Source: Branchiostoma floridae
Taxonomy: Eukaryota > Chordata > Leptocardii > Amphioxiformes > Branchiostomatidae
Assembly: GCF_000003815.2 (NCBI RefSeq)
Contig: NC_049983.1
Span: 17,328,746 to 17,392,745 of the forward strand
Reading direction: 5' to 3'
Length of the DNA stretch: 64,000 nt
Under the pieces are notes generated by a model. It searched no databases and was not told the origin of the DNA. It saw only the letters and a program-made list of their open reading frames with translations. Both the position numbers and the translations under genes were made by a program. Shown piece by piece: positions 11,401 to 21,391 of this stretch (position 1 is the stretch's first letter; each line of letters starts with the position of its first letter).

Positions 11401-14400
11401 AGAATAAGCGCAGTGCGTCGTAAGTCGGGGGAGAATCGGAAGGAATAGTTACCTCCATGAAATGTCATGGAGGTTATAGTTACCTCCATGAAATGTCATG
11501 GAGGTTATATTTTACCCAGCGTTTGTGTGTGTGTGTGTGTGTGTGTGTCTGTCTGTCTGTCTGTCAACAAGATAACTCAAGAACGGCTGGATGGATTAGT
11601 TTCATACTTGGTGTGTTGGTGGGGTGCGATGAAAGCTAGAAGTGATTTTGGGCCCCCTAGCGGCTTCCCTTGGTACTGCAGCGCAACTTCCGGTTTTGCT
11701 ATCTCGTGTTCTGAACACGCTATGGTCACGATTTTTGAGTGTTAGATAGCTCTTGTGCTCAGGAATAAGTGACATAAGTTTTGGCCCCCTACCGACTAGT
11801 TTTGGGATAGCAGGGGCATTTTTGTCAAAAACTTCTGAAGAGGATAACTCAAGAAGGGAACAATGGATTTTCATGATTTTTTCTATGTAGGTACCTTAGA
11901 CAATGTTGTACAAGATAAGATACCAATTATGCAAAATAGGAGTAAATTTGCATAATTAATGAGAATATTCTATCATGCCAGTTTTTTCAATGTATCTCTT
12001 GTCCCGGATATGATGTAGTCTTGACATTTGGGTGGTAGATAGCTTGCAGTGACATGACAAAGTGGGGCAGATTTCAGCCCCCTAACATGTAATTTCGGAA
12101 CTGCAGGGGCGTTTTTGTCAAGACATTTTAAGTGGATAACTGCAGAAAGGATTGACGGATTGGCATCATTTTAGGGGTGCAGGTAGCTTAGGCAAAGGTG
12201 TTCATAATGATATACATGTTATGCAAATGCGGAGCTTATTTGCATAATTAATGAGGAAATTGTATAATGCCATTATTACTAATAACTGGACTTCAATAAA
12301 TGTAACACTTATTAATTATGATAGAAGGAATATAAGCAGATACCAAATATGGTAATGGGGAACTTATTTGCATAATTTATGCAAAAATTTGCAAAGCCGC
12401 TTTAAGTCTAATGATTGGAATTTTATACTTGTGTATAATGACATGTGTACGTTAGTCAATGATGAACAACAACACGCATAAATTCTGTTAATGTCTTAGT
12501 TAATTGCATGAAATTTACAAAAGCTCTAAATTTTCATGGAGGTATGAAGTCGCCGAACTCTAGTTCACCCTGCGTTTGTGTGTGTGTGTGTGTGTCTGTC
12601 TGTCTGTCAACAAGATAACTCAAGAACGGCTGGATGGATTACTTACATACTTGGTGTGTCGGTGGGGTGTGATGAAAGCTAGAAATGATTAGATTTTGGG
12701 CCCCCTAGCGGCTTCCCTTGGTACTGCAGCGCAACTTCCGGTTTCACTATCTCGTGTTCTGAACAAGCTATGGTCACGATTTTAGAGTATTAGATAGCTC
12801 TTGTGCTCAGGAATAAGTGAAAAAAGTGGGATAGCAGGGGCATTTTTGTCAAAAACTTCTGAAGACGATAACTCAAGAAGGGAACAACGGATTTTCATGA
12901 TTTTTGGTATGTAGGTACCTTAGACAATGTTGTACAAAGTACAATACCAATTATGCATAATATGAGCACATTTGCATAATTAATGAGAATATTCTATCAT
13001 AGCAATTTTTTCTATGTATCTCTTGTCCCAGATGTGATATGGTCTTGATATTTGGGTAGTAGATAGCTTTCAGTGTCATGACAAAGTGGAGCAAATTTCA
13101 GCCCCCTAACATTCAATTTGGGAACTGCAGGGGCATTTTTGTCAAGACATTCCAAAGGGGATAAATGCAGAAAGGATTGACGGATTGGCATCATATTAGG
13201 CATGCGGGTACCTTAGGCAAAGATGTTCATAATGATATACATGTTATGCAAATGGAGAGTTGATTTGCATAATTAATGAGGAAATTGTATAATTCCGTTA
13301 CTTTCAATAACTGGACTTTAATAAATGTAACAGATGTTAATTATGATAGGTGGAATATAAGCAGATACCAAATATGGTAATGAGGAACTTATTTGCATAA
13401 TTTATGTAAAAATTGCAAAACTGCTTTATGATTAATAATGGGAATTTTAGAATTGTGACATGTGTACGTTAGTCAATGCTGAACAACGCCATGTATAAAT
13501 TATGTTAATGTGTTAGTCAATTGCATGAAATTTACAAAAGCTTTAAATTTTCATGGAGGTATGAGGTCGCCGAACTCTAGTTTAAATATATAAATCCGTT
13601 GTCATAAAGCGCGTAGTACATCGTACAATGAGGTCATAAGAGCGTACCTGCGCCAATCGCAGTAAATCATAGTAAATCGGGGAGCGTCCTATGACGAAAA
13701 ATAGAGCTGAAATGGATTTTGAACATGTTCAAAGTTCCTCCCTCGTCGTACGATTTTTATTGCCCCCATAGCAGACTTCATTACGGCAATTTTTTGTACT
13801 AATGACGTTAAAGGTACATAATTTTTTTGCCTGTTGTGATGGTTTTAGTTTTCACTGATATCGTCGATGTCGACGAAAAGGGAAACTATATCGGTCGCAA
13901 CTGCCACAGTAGCAACCAAAGAACATTAGCACGCACAGGTGATAAATACAATTGTTCGATCGCTACATTCACGTGAGTTCATAATTAGATCAAATCTCAG
14001 CTCTCGTTGACAGAATCATCCTGTCAACATTGCAGAAATTTCTGTTCTTGACTGGATGTTTATGCCAATAAACACTTCCTGTGCAGAAACATGGTTTTAC
14101 AACATTATTGCTGATCTATGTAGTCCGGTGGTGTCGTAAAACCTTTGGGTTTAATTAATAAAGAGTAAAAATATGCAAAGAATGATGTCTCAGGCTATTA
14201 GAAGTATCATCGTGTCAATAGCCACTCCATAAGTATTATCATATCCTTAATATTGTCTATTAAGTTTCGCCAAAGTTGCAATCATTACATTCCCTCGATA
14301 TAGGGAGAACAATTCAGAGCAAAATTGAAGGGATTTTCCCCGCGTTTTTCAAGTCAAACCTAATGGCTTTGCGACACAACAGATGGCCAGCTGCATCAAA

Positions 14401-15710
14401 TGTTTGTTAGGGGGTGAATAGTATGTTTTTGTTGTTAGTATGTTTGTTGTTGTTTTTTTAAGGTGGAGAAAGCACAGTGCCCCATCATGTTTGTGGCAGG
14501 GGAGGATGATCTCATGACAAAATCAGTTCTCTATGCGAATCAGGTATTCTATTTGTACAGTGAGTTACTTTGTAAAAGTGTCGTAATCTAGCAATCATTT
14601 TGGCCGTCGTATCTCAGAAACTACTGACCAAAAGGTGTAGCGAATTCCGATAGAACTGACCAAATATCGACATGACTAGGTCCGGTCCAACTCGGTTGTA
14701 TTGTCTTCAAGAATGCACAAGATGCCTAAATTTCAAAATAGAGAACATAAAAATTGCGTTAAATCGACAAAATATAGCACCACGGCCAACAAGTCCATTA
14801 TCCCTGTATTGTAAAGAAGTGCACAAACTGTGACAAAGTGAAACTAGTATGGTTGTCTCGTTTGATGCGTATCACTTGGCAATATGTACTAGAGAACTTG
14901 TTCCATTTTCACAACTTCTCTCATGGATACCTTACTGATCCTTACTAGTACTAATGTCACTTCAATGTTACTATACGACATATTTTCCCATGTTTGATAC
15001 TTCCTCGTCATGTTGACCATCGATATCTCCGGAGGGGGAACAAGTTTTCCGAAACCAGGCAAAAATCCTTAACCATAGCAATCTTCTGTATGAACCAGTT
15101 AACATCGTGATCCATTGTGTCGCCACAATGCACATGCGCACCTGTAAGTTTTATCATGAATCGCTTCATTTCTCAGGCCATTGGTAGAATGAAGGCTCAC
15201 GGGAAGACGAACTACACCCTGCTGCAGTACCCAAGGACAGGTCACCTGATCGAGCCGCCGTACACGCCCCACTGCGGTCTGACATACCATGGCGTCTCCC
15301 GTGAGCGACACCGTTGCAGCTTTTATTTACACATATATGTCTGGTTGTTTCTGGATTTGTGTCTTCGCACCTGTAAATCATGCAAGATCCTTTTACTGGA
15401 TCAGCCTGACATTTGGCATGTTGGTAGCTAAACAGGGTATTAAACACCTTAGTTAGCCACCCCGAAACTCTATTATTTCTTCACATAGGTTTGTATCCTT
15501 CGGGCTGTTGGGTCTGAAGTTAGAAATTGTTGTTACAACAATGGTCAACAATGCCTTGTTTTAAACCACCGATGTTTGTATTTTCTAGAGATGTGCATTC
15601 TCGCGGGTGGGGAGCCTAAAAGCCATGCCGCGGCCCAGGAGGACTCTTGGCACAAGATCCTGGATTTCTTCAAGACGCATGTAGACACGAGTGCACAAAG
15701 CAAGCTTTAA
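5481..15710 (+). CDS. ACOT/BAAT-like: Peroxisomal acyl-CoA thioesterase / BAAT-like (gene 1, complete, 9 coding exons)
   Basis: Coding exons are 5481-5700, 6002-6259, 7167-7336, 10049-10162, 10880-10965, 11254-11356, 14463-14543, 15177-15300 and 15589-15710. All junctions are GT-AG and in phase, giving 425 aa, the usual length of type-I ACOT and BAAT. The start is chosen because a 5' UTR acceptor lies four bases upstream. The N-terminal beta-sandwich (residues 1-150; [25 protein letters not shown]) precedes an alpha/beta hydrolase domain. Predicted triad: Ser239 in GTSYGGE, Asp of GEDD (about 333) and His367 in TGHLIEPP. A Ser nucleophile points to acyl-CoA hydrolysis; mammalian BAAT uses Cys for bile-acid conjugation. 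The C-terminal SKL is a canonical PTS1 signal, so it should act in peroxisomes. Substrate is not determinable. It is convergent with the TRIM-like gene, 281 bp apart. Confidence 0.93.
6320..6672. repeat. Degraded copy of the 'CCTCCATGAAA' dispersed repeat
   Basis: Located in intron 2 of thioesterase gene 1. It begins near ACCTCCATGAAATATT and includes GGGCCTAAAATTGACC and TTGACCTTTG-type text shared with the fuller copy at 24968-25712. No coding capacity. Confidence 0.5.
6803..7102. repeat. Foldback element (MITE-like) in intron 2 of thioesterase gene 1
   Basis: Arms of about 95 bp start TACTCTCCAAGCAGAGGTT and end with the complement GCTTGGAGAGTA. Both arms include the ACCGTTTTCTTGATG block. 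A one-sided fragment of the same terminus occurs near 26845, and a weaker relative near 38600, so it is a family. The element ends about 65 bp before exon 3. Confidence 0.8.
7405..7902 (+). repeat. Interstitial telomere-like TTAGGG array between inverted arms
   Basis: About 350 bp (7486-7838) of TTAGGG and close variants (TAAGGG, TTAGGGG, GTAGGG) lie in intron 3 of thioesterase gene 1. The array is bracketed by non-telomeric arms that are imperfect inverted copies: AGCCGAGGCGATAGG..GGGAAAACGTATT on the left (7429-7485) and the complement ending CCTATCTCCTCGGCT on the right (7853-7892). A few more TTAGGG units lie outside the arms. Confidence 0.9.
7907..8249. mobile_element. MITE with TTAA duplication (piggyBac-like)
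   Basis: Terminal inverted repeats AGGGGCATTCCACTCCA and TGGAGTGGAATGCCCCT delimit 343 bp. TTAA lies immediately outside both ends (7903-7906 and 8250-8253), the signature target duplication of piggyBac-type elements. There is no open frame of note, so it is non-autonomous. Inserted in intron 3 of thioesterase gene 1, next to the TTAGGG array. Confidence 0.8.
8289..8382 (-). pseudogene. Perfect inverted copy of part of exon 2 of thioesterase gene 1
   Basis: This 94-bp block in intron 3 is the exact reverse complement of 6023-6116, inside exon 2 of the same gene. By eye there is no mismatch, whereas exon 2 of the paralogue differs at several positions here, so the source is this gene. It lacks splice sites and is not coding. 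Confidence 0.93.
8573..9916. repeat. 1.34-kb palindrome built of AT-rich ~17-bp repeats
   Basis: Two arms of about 410 bp (8573-8983 and 9507-9916) are near-perfect inverted copies. The outer ends read AGTAGTAATAAGGGTGAACC and its complement. Within each arm a unit like AATTAATTTATTCATAA repeats about 15-20 times. The roughly 520-bp spacer holds CACGTGCTTCACA-type repeats and a GGTGGGTGGATG stretch. It occupies the right half of intron 3 of thioesterase gene 1; looks like a foldback transposable element. Confidence 0.9.
10163..10879 (+). other. Intron 4 of thioesterase gene 1
   Basis: No exon, RNA gene or clear repeat was recognised in this interval. Confidence 0.6.
11041..11190. repeat. TCTA/TAGA microsatellite forming an imperfect inverted repeat
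   Basis: CTATCTATCTATCTAT on the left half changes to TAGATAGATAGA on the right half, in intron 5 of thioesterase gene 1. Confidence 0.8.
11505..12563 (+). repeat. Dispersed ~1-kb repeat element, tandem copy 1
   Basis: Starts with a hairpin (ACCTCCATGAAATGTCATGG, then GAGGT), then a (GT)n tract, (CTGT)n, CAACAAGATAACTCAAGAAC and GGGCCCCCTAGCGGCTTCC. It ends TTTCATGGAGGTATGAAGTC and CGCCGAACTCTAG. Located in intron 6 of thioesterase gene 1. It contains several ATTTGCATAATTAATGAG motifs. No reverse transcriptase or transposase frame was seen, so it is probably non-autonomous. Confidence 0.85.
12564..13580 (+). repeat. Dispersed ~1-kb repeat element, tandem copy 2
   Basis: Directly follows copy 1 head-to-tail and repeats it nearly throughout, from the CTGCGTTTGTGTG tract to CGCCGAACTCTAG, with small indels and scattered substitutions. 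The divergence suggests a duplication that is not brand new. Confidence 0.85.
13581..14462 (+). other. Rest of intron 6 of thioesterase gene 1
   Basis: No gene or clear repeat was recognised. A T-rich tract lies before the exon 7 acceptor. Confidence 0.55.
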
Positions 15711-15991
15711 TGGCCTACGATGATTTAGAATTATCATTAACTGGTACTCAGGCTAATATCTGGTAAGGGTCAGTTGTTCCTTCTTAAACATATTGATTTT
15801 GACAATAGATGTCGTTCAAGAAAGTCGGCTGAAAAACGGTATATGTAATACGTACGAGTAGTACGATGTAGCTCGATAAATTTGTAGCTACATTACTGTA
15901 ATGAGGCAGGGTATCAACAGATTACAATTAAAAGATTGAATTGAGGATACTATTAAGTTTCTGTCTAACACCTTGCAAGTCCCCCTCGATG

Positions 15992-18900
15992 TTACTCTTG
16001 ATCTGCTTTGATCGCTGGGAGTTCTCCGGTCCTGTGCAGGAACAGTGTGCTGTTAAATCCGATTCCATAGCTTCTCAGTGTTAGGTCATCACGGAGCGCC
16101 TTTCCACCGAACACCAATGACGTTTCCACATCTGTGAATGGGCAAGGACGTTATATAAGGCACTTGGAAGAGGCAATTGTAATTTTAACATTGTATGCCA
16201 CGTTACATTTGTATATCATAAAATTTAAACGTTGTGCCAATGGCAACCTTTCATGCCAGAATCGCACCATTTGAAACCAGCTTGATTTTTTTGGTCAATG
16301 AAATTATTCTAATCACATGTAAAGAAATTGATATTTTGGGTACCGCACACGCGCTGTTTTAAAATGCTACTTGCCGGCTATATAATGGCAAGTTACCTGT
16401 GTTCATCCTACGGCAGTATTTTTCTTTCAACGAAGCCACGGACTCGTCAAGGCGGACATCATCGATCGTGACCGTTCTTGGACTTTCCGATTCCCGCCTG
16501 ATAAAAACCTGGAATCGGTATCGATGCATGGAAATTTTATTAGTTAGAGAGCTCATGTCTGCCCATGCACGTGAGAGCTTAATATTCAGCCGTAAACATA
16601 TATTGAGTACCTTGTTGATTTGGTGCATTAGAAGTAAAAAAGCTCGTTTTGCCACAAGGTGTAGAATAAGGCAGTAAAATGTATTTGTCAATGCCAATCA
16701 ATGATCATCTAGAACATTACTTCAAGCTGTCATCACATATTTGTATGGGGTACAATACGTTATTTTGCTTAGTAATCATCATCATGTGATTACACCATGT
16801 ACACATATCATTGCAATACAGATTATATTCTACAGTTTCTCTATTGTCTCACCTGATGCCCTCTAGAACAACCCTTCTTGTTTTTGACGTCTTCACATCG
16901 GCCCCGCAAGTGTTGTACGTCACAAGCATGACCACAAGAAAGTTTCCTTTCGCAAACTTTGATAGCTACAAAAAGAGGAAAGGAAATCACGGTACCCCAC
17001 TATGATGATGTACGCAGAGCCTAAAGATCAGCCTTCGTTCGTTCATAAAATACGAGGGGCGTTCAATAAGTAATAACTCTGACTCATTTTCCATAGCAGG
17101 AGATTAATGAAACTTGGCACAGTTATTAGTCTTTCTCTTCATAGAAACCACCCAGAGTTATGCATTTCTCCCATTGTTTGATGCAGCTCTGGACACCGTT
17201 TTTGTAGGACACCCCAGGTTTGTCCTCCAACAGATGCCTCATCAATGGCAGAAGAGGAACGACCAGGTCTGGGAGCTGTTTCCACAGACTTCCGGCCATG
17301 TTTGAATTCAGGATGCCAGCGTTTTACAAGGTCATATGATGGGGCATCATCACCATAAGTTTCTTTCATTTCATCAAAAGTCTCCTTTGGTGTGCGTCCT
17401 TTCAAATACAAAAACCGGATCACTGCGCGACACTCAACTAGCCCCATTTCACACCTGGTCCATTTCACAACTAACTCAGTTTAAACACCATTAAATCAGA
17501 AACTACAATTAGGTCAGAGCTCTTTTTTGCAGCATAAACTATAGAGATATGAATCATTACACATGCATCTAGATCAGACAACTGAAAGTGGGTCAGAGTT
17601 ATTACTTATTGAACGCCCCTCGTACATCGGATTCAAACGCCAACAACTTGCCGAACAGTCCAATCAAAACAAGTTAGTTGGCATCGGCATGTTGTTATAG
17701 ATGTTTAATACGCATAGCTTTACCCATAAATTTTACTACTAATCTTAAGATATACTAACTTAAAAGCTCATCCGTGTTGTTGCTAGGACGTTTACATGTG
17801 TGTGAAATTAAAATTGTTCAATCGACAAGAAAAAGTTTGATTCGACGAAACGAAATTGACCGGTCTTATGTTAACTTCGGGTTGCAAACTGCAAATAGAT
17901 GAATAAAAATGTTATCCCGGAAACCTGACGGAGCCCCTACTGATGAATATTCCAAAGATATTCTACGGCCTAAAGCTAGTCCAATTCCTTACCTCCACGG
18001 ACCGATCCCACGTGTACTGTAGGCACCTGGGTGGATGGATCAAAGGTAAGTGGAGGCAACTCTTCATGATCAGGAACTTGCTCCCCTCCGAGGACGCTAA
18101 GTCGTTCCTCGGTTTCAGAACCAACTACCGTGACCTCATAGTCACTCCCATACGACCCCAGCTTCTCTGCAAAGTCCACAGCACTTGTGTAGTGAGCAAG
18201 AGTGGTGCCAACGTCATCTTCTTCTGATGACAAAAGCTTTTGTCTGAGTGCTGCAATTTTCCTGTGTTCCGCCAGGAGAGCCTCTTTACGTTTGTCTATT
18301 TCCGAAATTATACTTTCCTTCAGCCTTGAGGCTGTATCGACGATCTTAAGGTTTATACTTTCTTCAGTCTGTTTTTCTTTCTCGAGTTGATTCTGCAGCT
18401 GAGAGCGTATTGCTCGACAGTCGTCAGCTTTTGCCTTTACCTGGTCGATCTTATTTTGCAATTTTGCCCTAACCGATGGGCTATGGTCCTTCAGGTGAGT
18501 GAAAGCATGCTCTCTGTGTTTGAGCAGTGCACAGTCGCGACACATGGGTATCTGACATGTGTCACAGAAGAATTTGACCACCTCGTCCGGGTGTTCACTG
18601 CAGGGTTGTCCCTGTACGTGTCGCACACTTAACGCTTGCCCCTCTCCCCTTAGCTCATCCAGTCCCAACACCGTATGGTCTCTTGTCACTTTGATACGCA
18701 AATGAGCCAATACACACTCGGCACACAACAGTTCGTCACAGTTAAGACATCGCGAAGTAGCTTGACCTTTTGAGTCACAATAAGGGTTGCTACACACGAT
18801 TTCTGGTCCTTCTGACTCCAACGTCTTGTGAAGGTTAACGGTATCCTTCAAACTTTCGACGAAGAAGTTGTTCTTGAGTCCGTCAACGGTCCCACCCGGA

Positions 18901-19094
18901 AGTGGTGACTTACTTCTACAGGTTGGACACTCTATTTGGTCGCCATCGACGCAGTGGGCTTTGGCATATTCAGCCAGACATCCCTTGCCAAAAGTATGCA
19001 GACACGGAAGTATTTTAGGTTCACGGAAGGATTGCAGGCATATCTGACACTCGAGAAAGTCGTTAGAAATTTCCTTCAGAATTGAGGTCGCCAT
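15992..19094 (-). CDS. TRIM-like protein with Cys-rich CGHxC segment and C-terminal ubiquitin-like domain
   Basis: Exons on the minus strand: 17993-19094, 16853-16965, 16397-16508 and 15992-16131. Junction phases 1, 0 and 1 match exactly, giving 488 aa. Exon 1 has a RING (C16, C19, C31, H33, C39, C56, C59), two B-boxes (about 101-145 and 165-200) and a coiled coil (about 205-310). Position 36, normally the fifth zinc Cys, is Gly. Exon 2 encodes a 38-residue Cys/His-rich piece with KLSCGHAC, reminiscent of NFX1-type fingers. Exons 3-4 encode a ubiquitin-like fold: TVTIDDVRLDESVASLKEKY, then LVFGGKALRDDLTL and a YGI..STL.L ending. No C-terminal GG follows, so it is not a conjugatable modifier. 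TRIM proteins are usually E3 ligases in innate immunity or signalling; activity here is uncertain. A mariner derivative lies in intron 1. Exon 1 is certain; linkage to exons 2-4 rests on splice sites and phase. Confidence 0.8.
17051..17624 (-). mobile_element. Mariner-like element, internally deleted (copy 1)
   Basis: Terminal inverted repeats begin TACGAGGGGCGTTCAATAAG and end with the complement ending CCCCTCGTA; a TA occurs at both ends, as expected for Tc1/mariner. At about 574 bp it is less than half a full mariner. It lies in intron 1 of the TRIM-like gene, in which its transposase strand is the sense strand. Confidence 0.88.
17139..17468 (-). pseudogene. Mariner transposase remnant
   Basis: The open 109-codon frame reads ECRAVIRFLYLKGRTPKETF and VKRWHPEFKHGRKSVETAPR, the N-terminal helix-turn-helix region of mariner transposases, then jumps to CPELHQTMGEMHNSGWFL-like C-terminal sequence. 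The catalytic DDD/DDE core is deleted, so it cannot transpose itself. Confidence 0.85.
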
Positions 19095-19227
19095 CTTGTT
19101 TCGAATGGTTTCCGCAAGTCATGTCGGGAACATTACCTTTGAGCTTAAGTTAAACAAAGGATTATTATGGTACGTGAGGGTATCTAGATACGATGACAGC
19201 CAAGCTCAGAGAACATGCGAATGTTTG

Positions 19228-19680
19228 TATGTAGACGACCAGAATAACTCGAGAACGCTTGGATGGATTGTATTGTCATTCGGGATATGGGTAGGTCTCG
19301 ATGAGACCTGAAAACGATTAGATTTCGGGCCCCTGGCGTCCTGTTTAGGTACTGCAGCGGAACTTCCGGGTTTGGAGGAACGAGTTCTGGACGTGCTGCG
19401 GCTTTTGATTTTTGAGTGGTAGACAGCTCTTGGTGCCGAGAGTAAGTGGTGTAGGTTTTGGGCCCCACAGTGGCTTGTTCTGGAACTGCAGGACAGGTTT
19501 AGTTTCAGACTTTGAAAAGGAATAACTCAAGAAGGGGCTGACGGATTGTTATGATTTTTTATGGATAGATAGCATAAGTGATGCTTCATATAATCACATA
19601 TTAATGATGCAAATTGAATTTGATTTGCATAAGTAATTAGGAAATAGTCTAAACACGCTCAGTTCCATTATAGTACCATT
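19228..19680 (+). repeat. Truncated copy of the 'CCTCCATGAAA' dispersed repeat
   Basis: Shares ATAACTCGAGAACGCTTGGA, GGATTGTATTG and TTTGCATAAGTAATTAGGAA with the copies at 11.5-13.6 kb but lacks the GT tract. It lies just upstream of the TRIM-like start codon (19094 on the minus strand). Confidence 0.65.
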
Positions 19681-20279
19681 GTAACTGAAAACGATGTGTT
19701 TGGTGGAAAGAGGCAGAGAGGTAATTTAATATATTTGATTATAAATGTCACACTAAGATGTGTAAGATATTAAAGATATATGAAAAGAAGTATAGTTTAG
19801 CAAGAAAATCTTAAAATCCCATTGTTTAAACCAAAATTGATGATTTTTGCAAGATATGCCTTTCAGAAACCCGTTACCATGGCAACACGAAAAATTATAA
19901 ACTTACTCTTTTTGTTGCAAATTATTGCCAACATTATTTTAAAAAAAGTCACCAACTTTGGTTGTTCCATCACAAGCCGTTTGGGAGCTATACGACGTCA
20001 AATTTGGCGCAGGCTACTGTGGCAGTTGCGACCGATGTAGTTTCCCTTTTCGTAATCTGTTTCTGTACGTCTGTGAATGGTAGGAATCCAGGGATGGAAA
20101 ATGATATCGTGAATTCACGACTATAGACAATTGCGAGAAACAACTGATGTTTCAGGTGTAACAGTGTTTGTATAACTCAAGTCAAGTACAATATTTCTTA
20201 TAGGTCTCATAAGTACTTATTTGTATATGGCGAGTTTCCCGAACGTCTGTTGCACCTTAATTTTGACAATCTTTATCGT

Positions 20280-21390
20280 TTGATATATATATATATATTT
20301 GTCTTAATCGTTTGAGATGTATATTTGTCTTAATCGTTTGAGGTATATATTTGTCTTAATCGTTTGAGATATATATGTGTCTTAATCGTTTGAGATATAT
20401 AGTTGTCTTAATCGTTTGAGAAACTCATACTGTATTTACTGGTGATCATGACTGGATTAATCATGTTAAAGACATTCTCAATTACCATGGCTTTGGACAT
20501 ATATGGATGAAACCTGAGTCGTATAAACTAGATTACATTGCCGACCAACTTCGCTACCGTCTACAAGATACATTTATACAGGAGTGGTTTGCTCGCATAA
20601 AAAGCAATTCAAAACTGTCTTTTCTTAACAAATCGAAAAAGTGTTATGAACAAGAGACATACCTTTATGATATATATAACTTTGAAATTCGTAAAGCGAT
20701 AACCCAGAATCAGCAGTCATAAATTGAACATAGAAACAGGCAGGTATCATAATGTAGCGCCTGACCAAAGGTTTTGCCCATTCTGTCCAAAGCAAATTGA
20801 AGATGAATTTCACTTTGTCATGATGTGCAGTAGGTACAATGTTTCACGTAATGAGTTATTCACATTCCTCGAATCAAATACAACAGATTTTAAGAGACTC
20901 AATGATACAGACAGATTTGATTATATATTCGGATGTAATAACTCCCACAATGCTAAAATAGGCAAATATATAAAAGACTGCTTTATCATAAGAAAAAATG
21001 CCGAAACTCATAATTAGCCCCACTCGATTGTAATACAATATCAATGATTTAGGCTAGCTCTTATTGTTCTAGAAATTAGGATGCCAATTATTTTATTCTA
21101 TATTCATAATCTGCATATGTACTAAGGTTGATACTCGTTTTAGTAATAAGGATGATAAGTTTGTTTCTTCTTTTTGTTTGCCATACATTGTACCGTGTAC
21201 GATCGTTGCGCAATAAAGTTCTTCTATATTTGTCTTAATCGTTTGAGATATATATTTGTCTTAATCGTTTGAGATATATATTTGTCTTAATCGTTTGAGA
21301 AATTTATATATTCGTCTTTATCGTTTGAGATATATATTTAATCGTTTGAGAAATTTATATATTTGTCTTTATCGTTTGAGATACATATTT
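20280..21390 (+). repeat. ~26-bp minisatellite split by a LINE insertion
   Basis: The unit TTTGTCTTAATCGTTTGAGA followed by TATATA repeats about five times at 20280-20421 and about six times at 21226-21390. The intervening 20428-21225 is a truncated LINE, so the array was one tract before insertion. Confidence 0.85.
20428..21225 (+). mobile_element. 5'-truncated L2/CR1-like LINE (copy 1)
   Basis: Encodes the C-terminal part of a LINE ORF2 in two frames (20507-20722 and 20724-21017) separated by a small lesion at KAITQ. The downstream frame has a CPFC..H....C zinc-knuckle-like motif and NSHNAKIGKYIKDCF. The 3' end reads CAATAAAGTTCTTCT. The same sequence occurs at 50.9-51.9 kb and 53.7-54.7 kb. 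Confidence 0.85.
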
Positions 21391-21391
21391 G

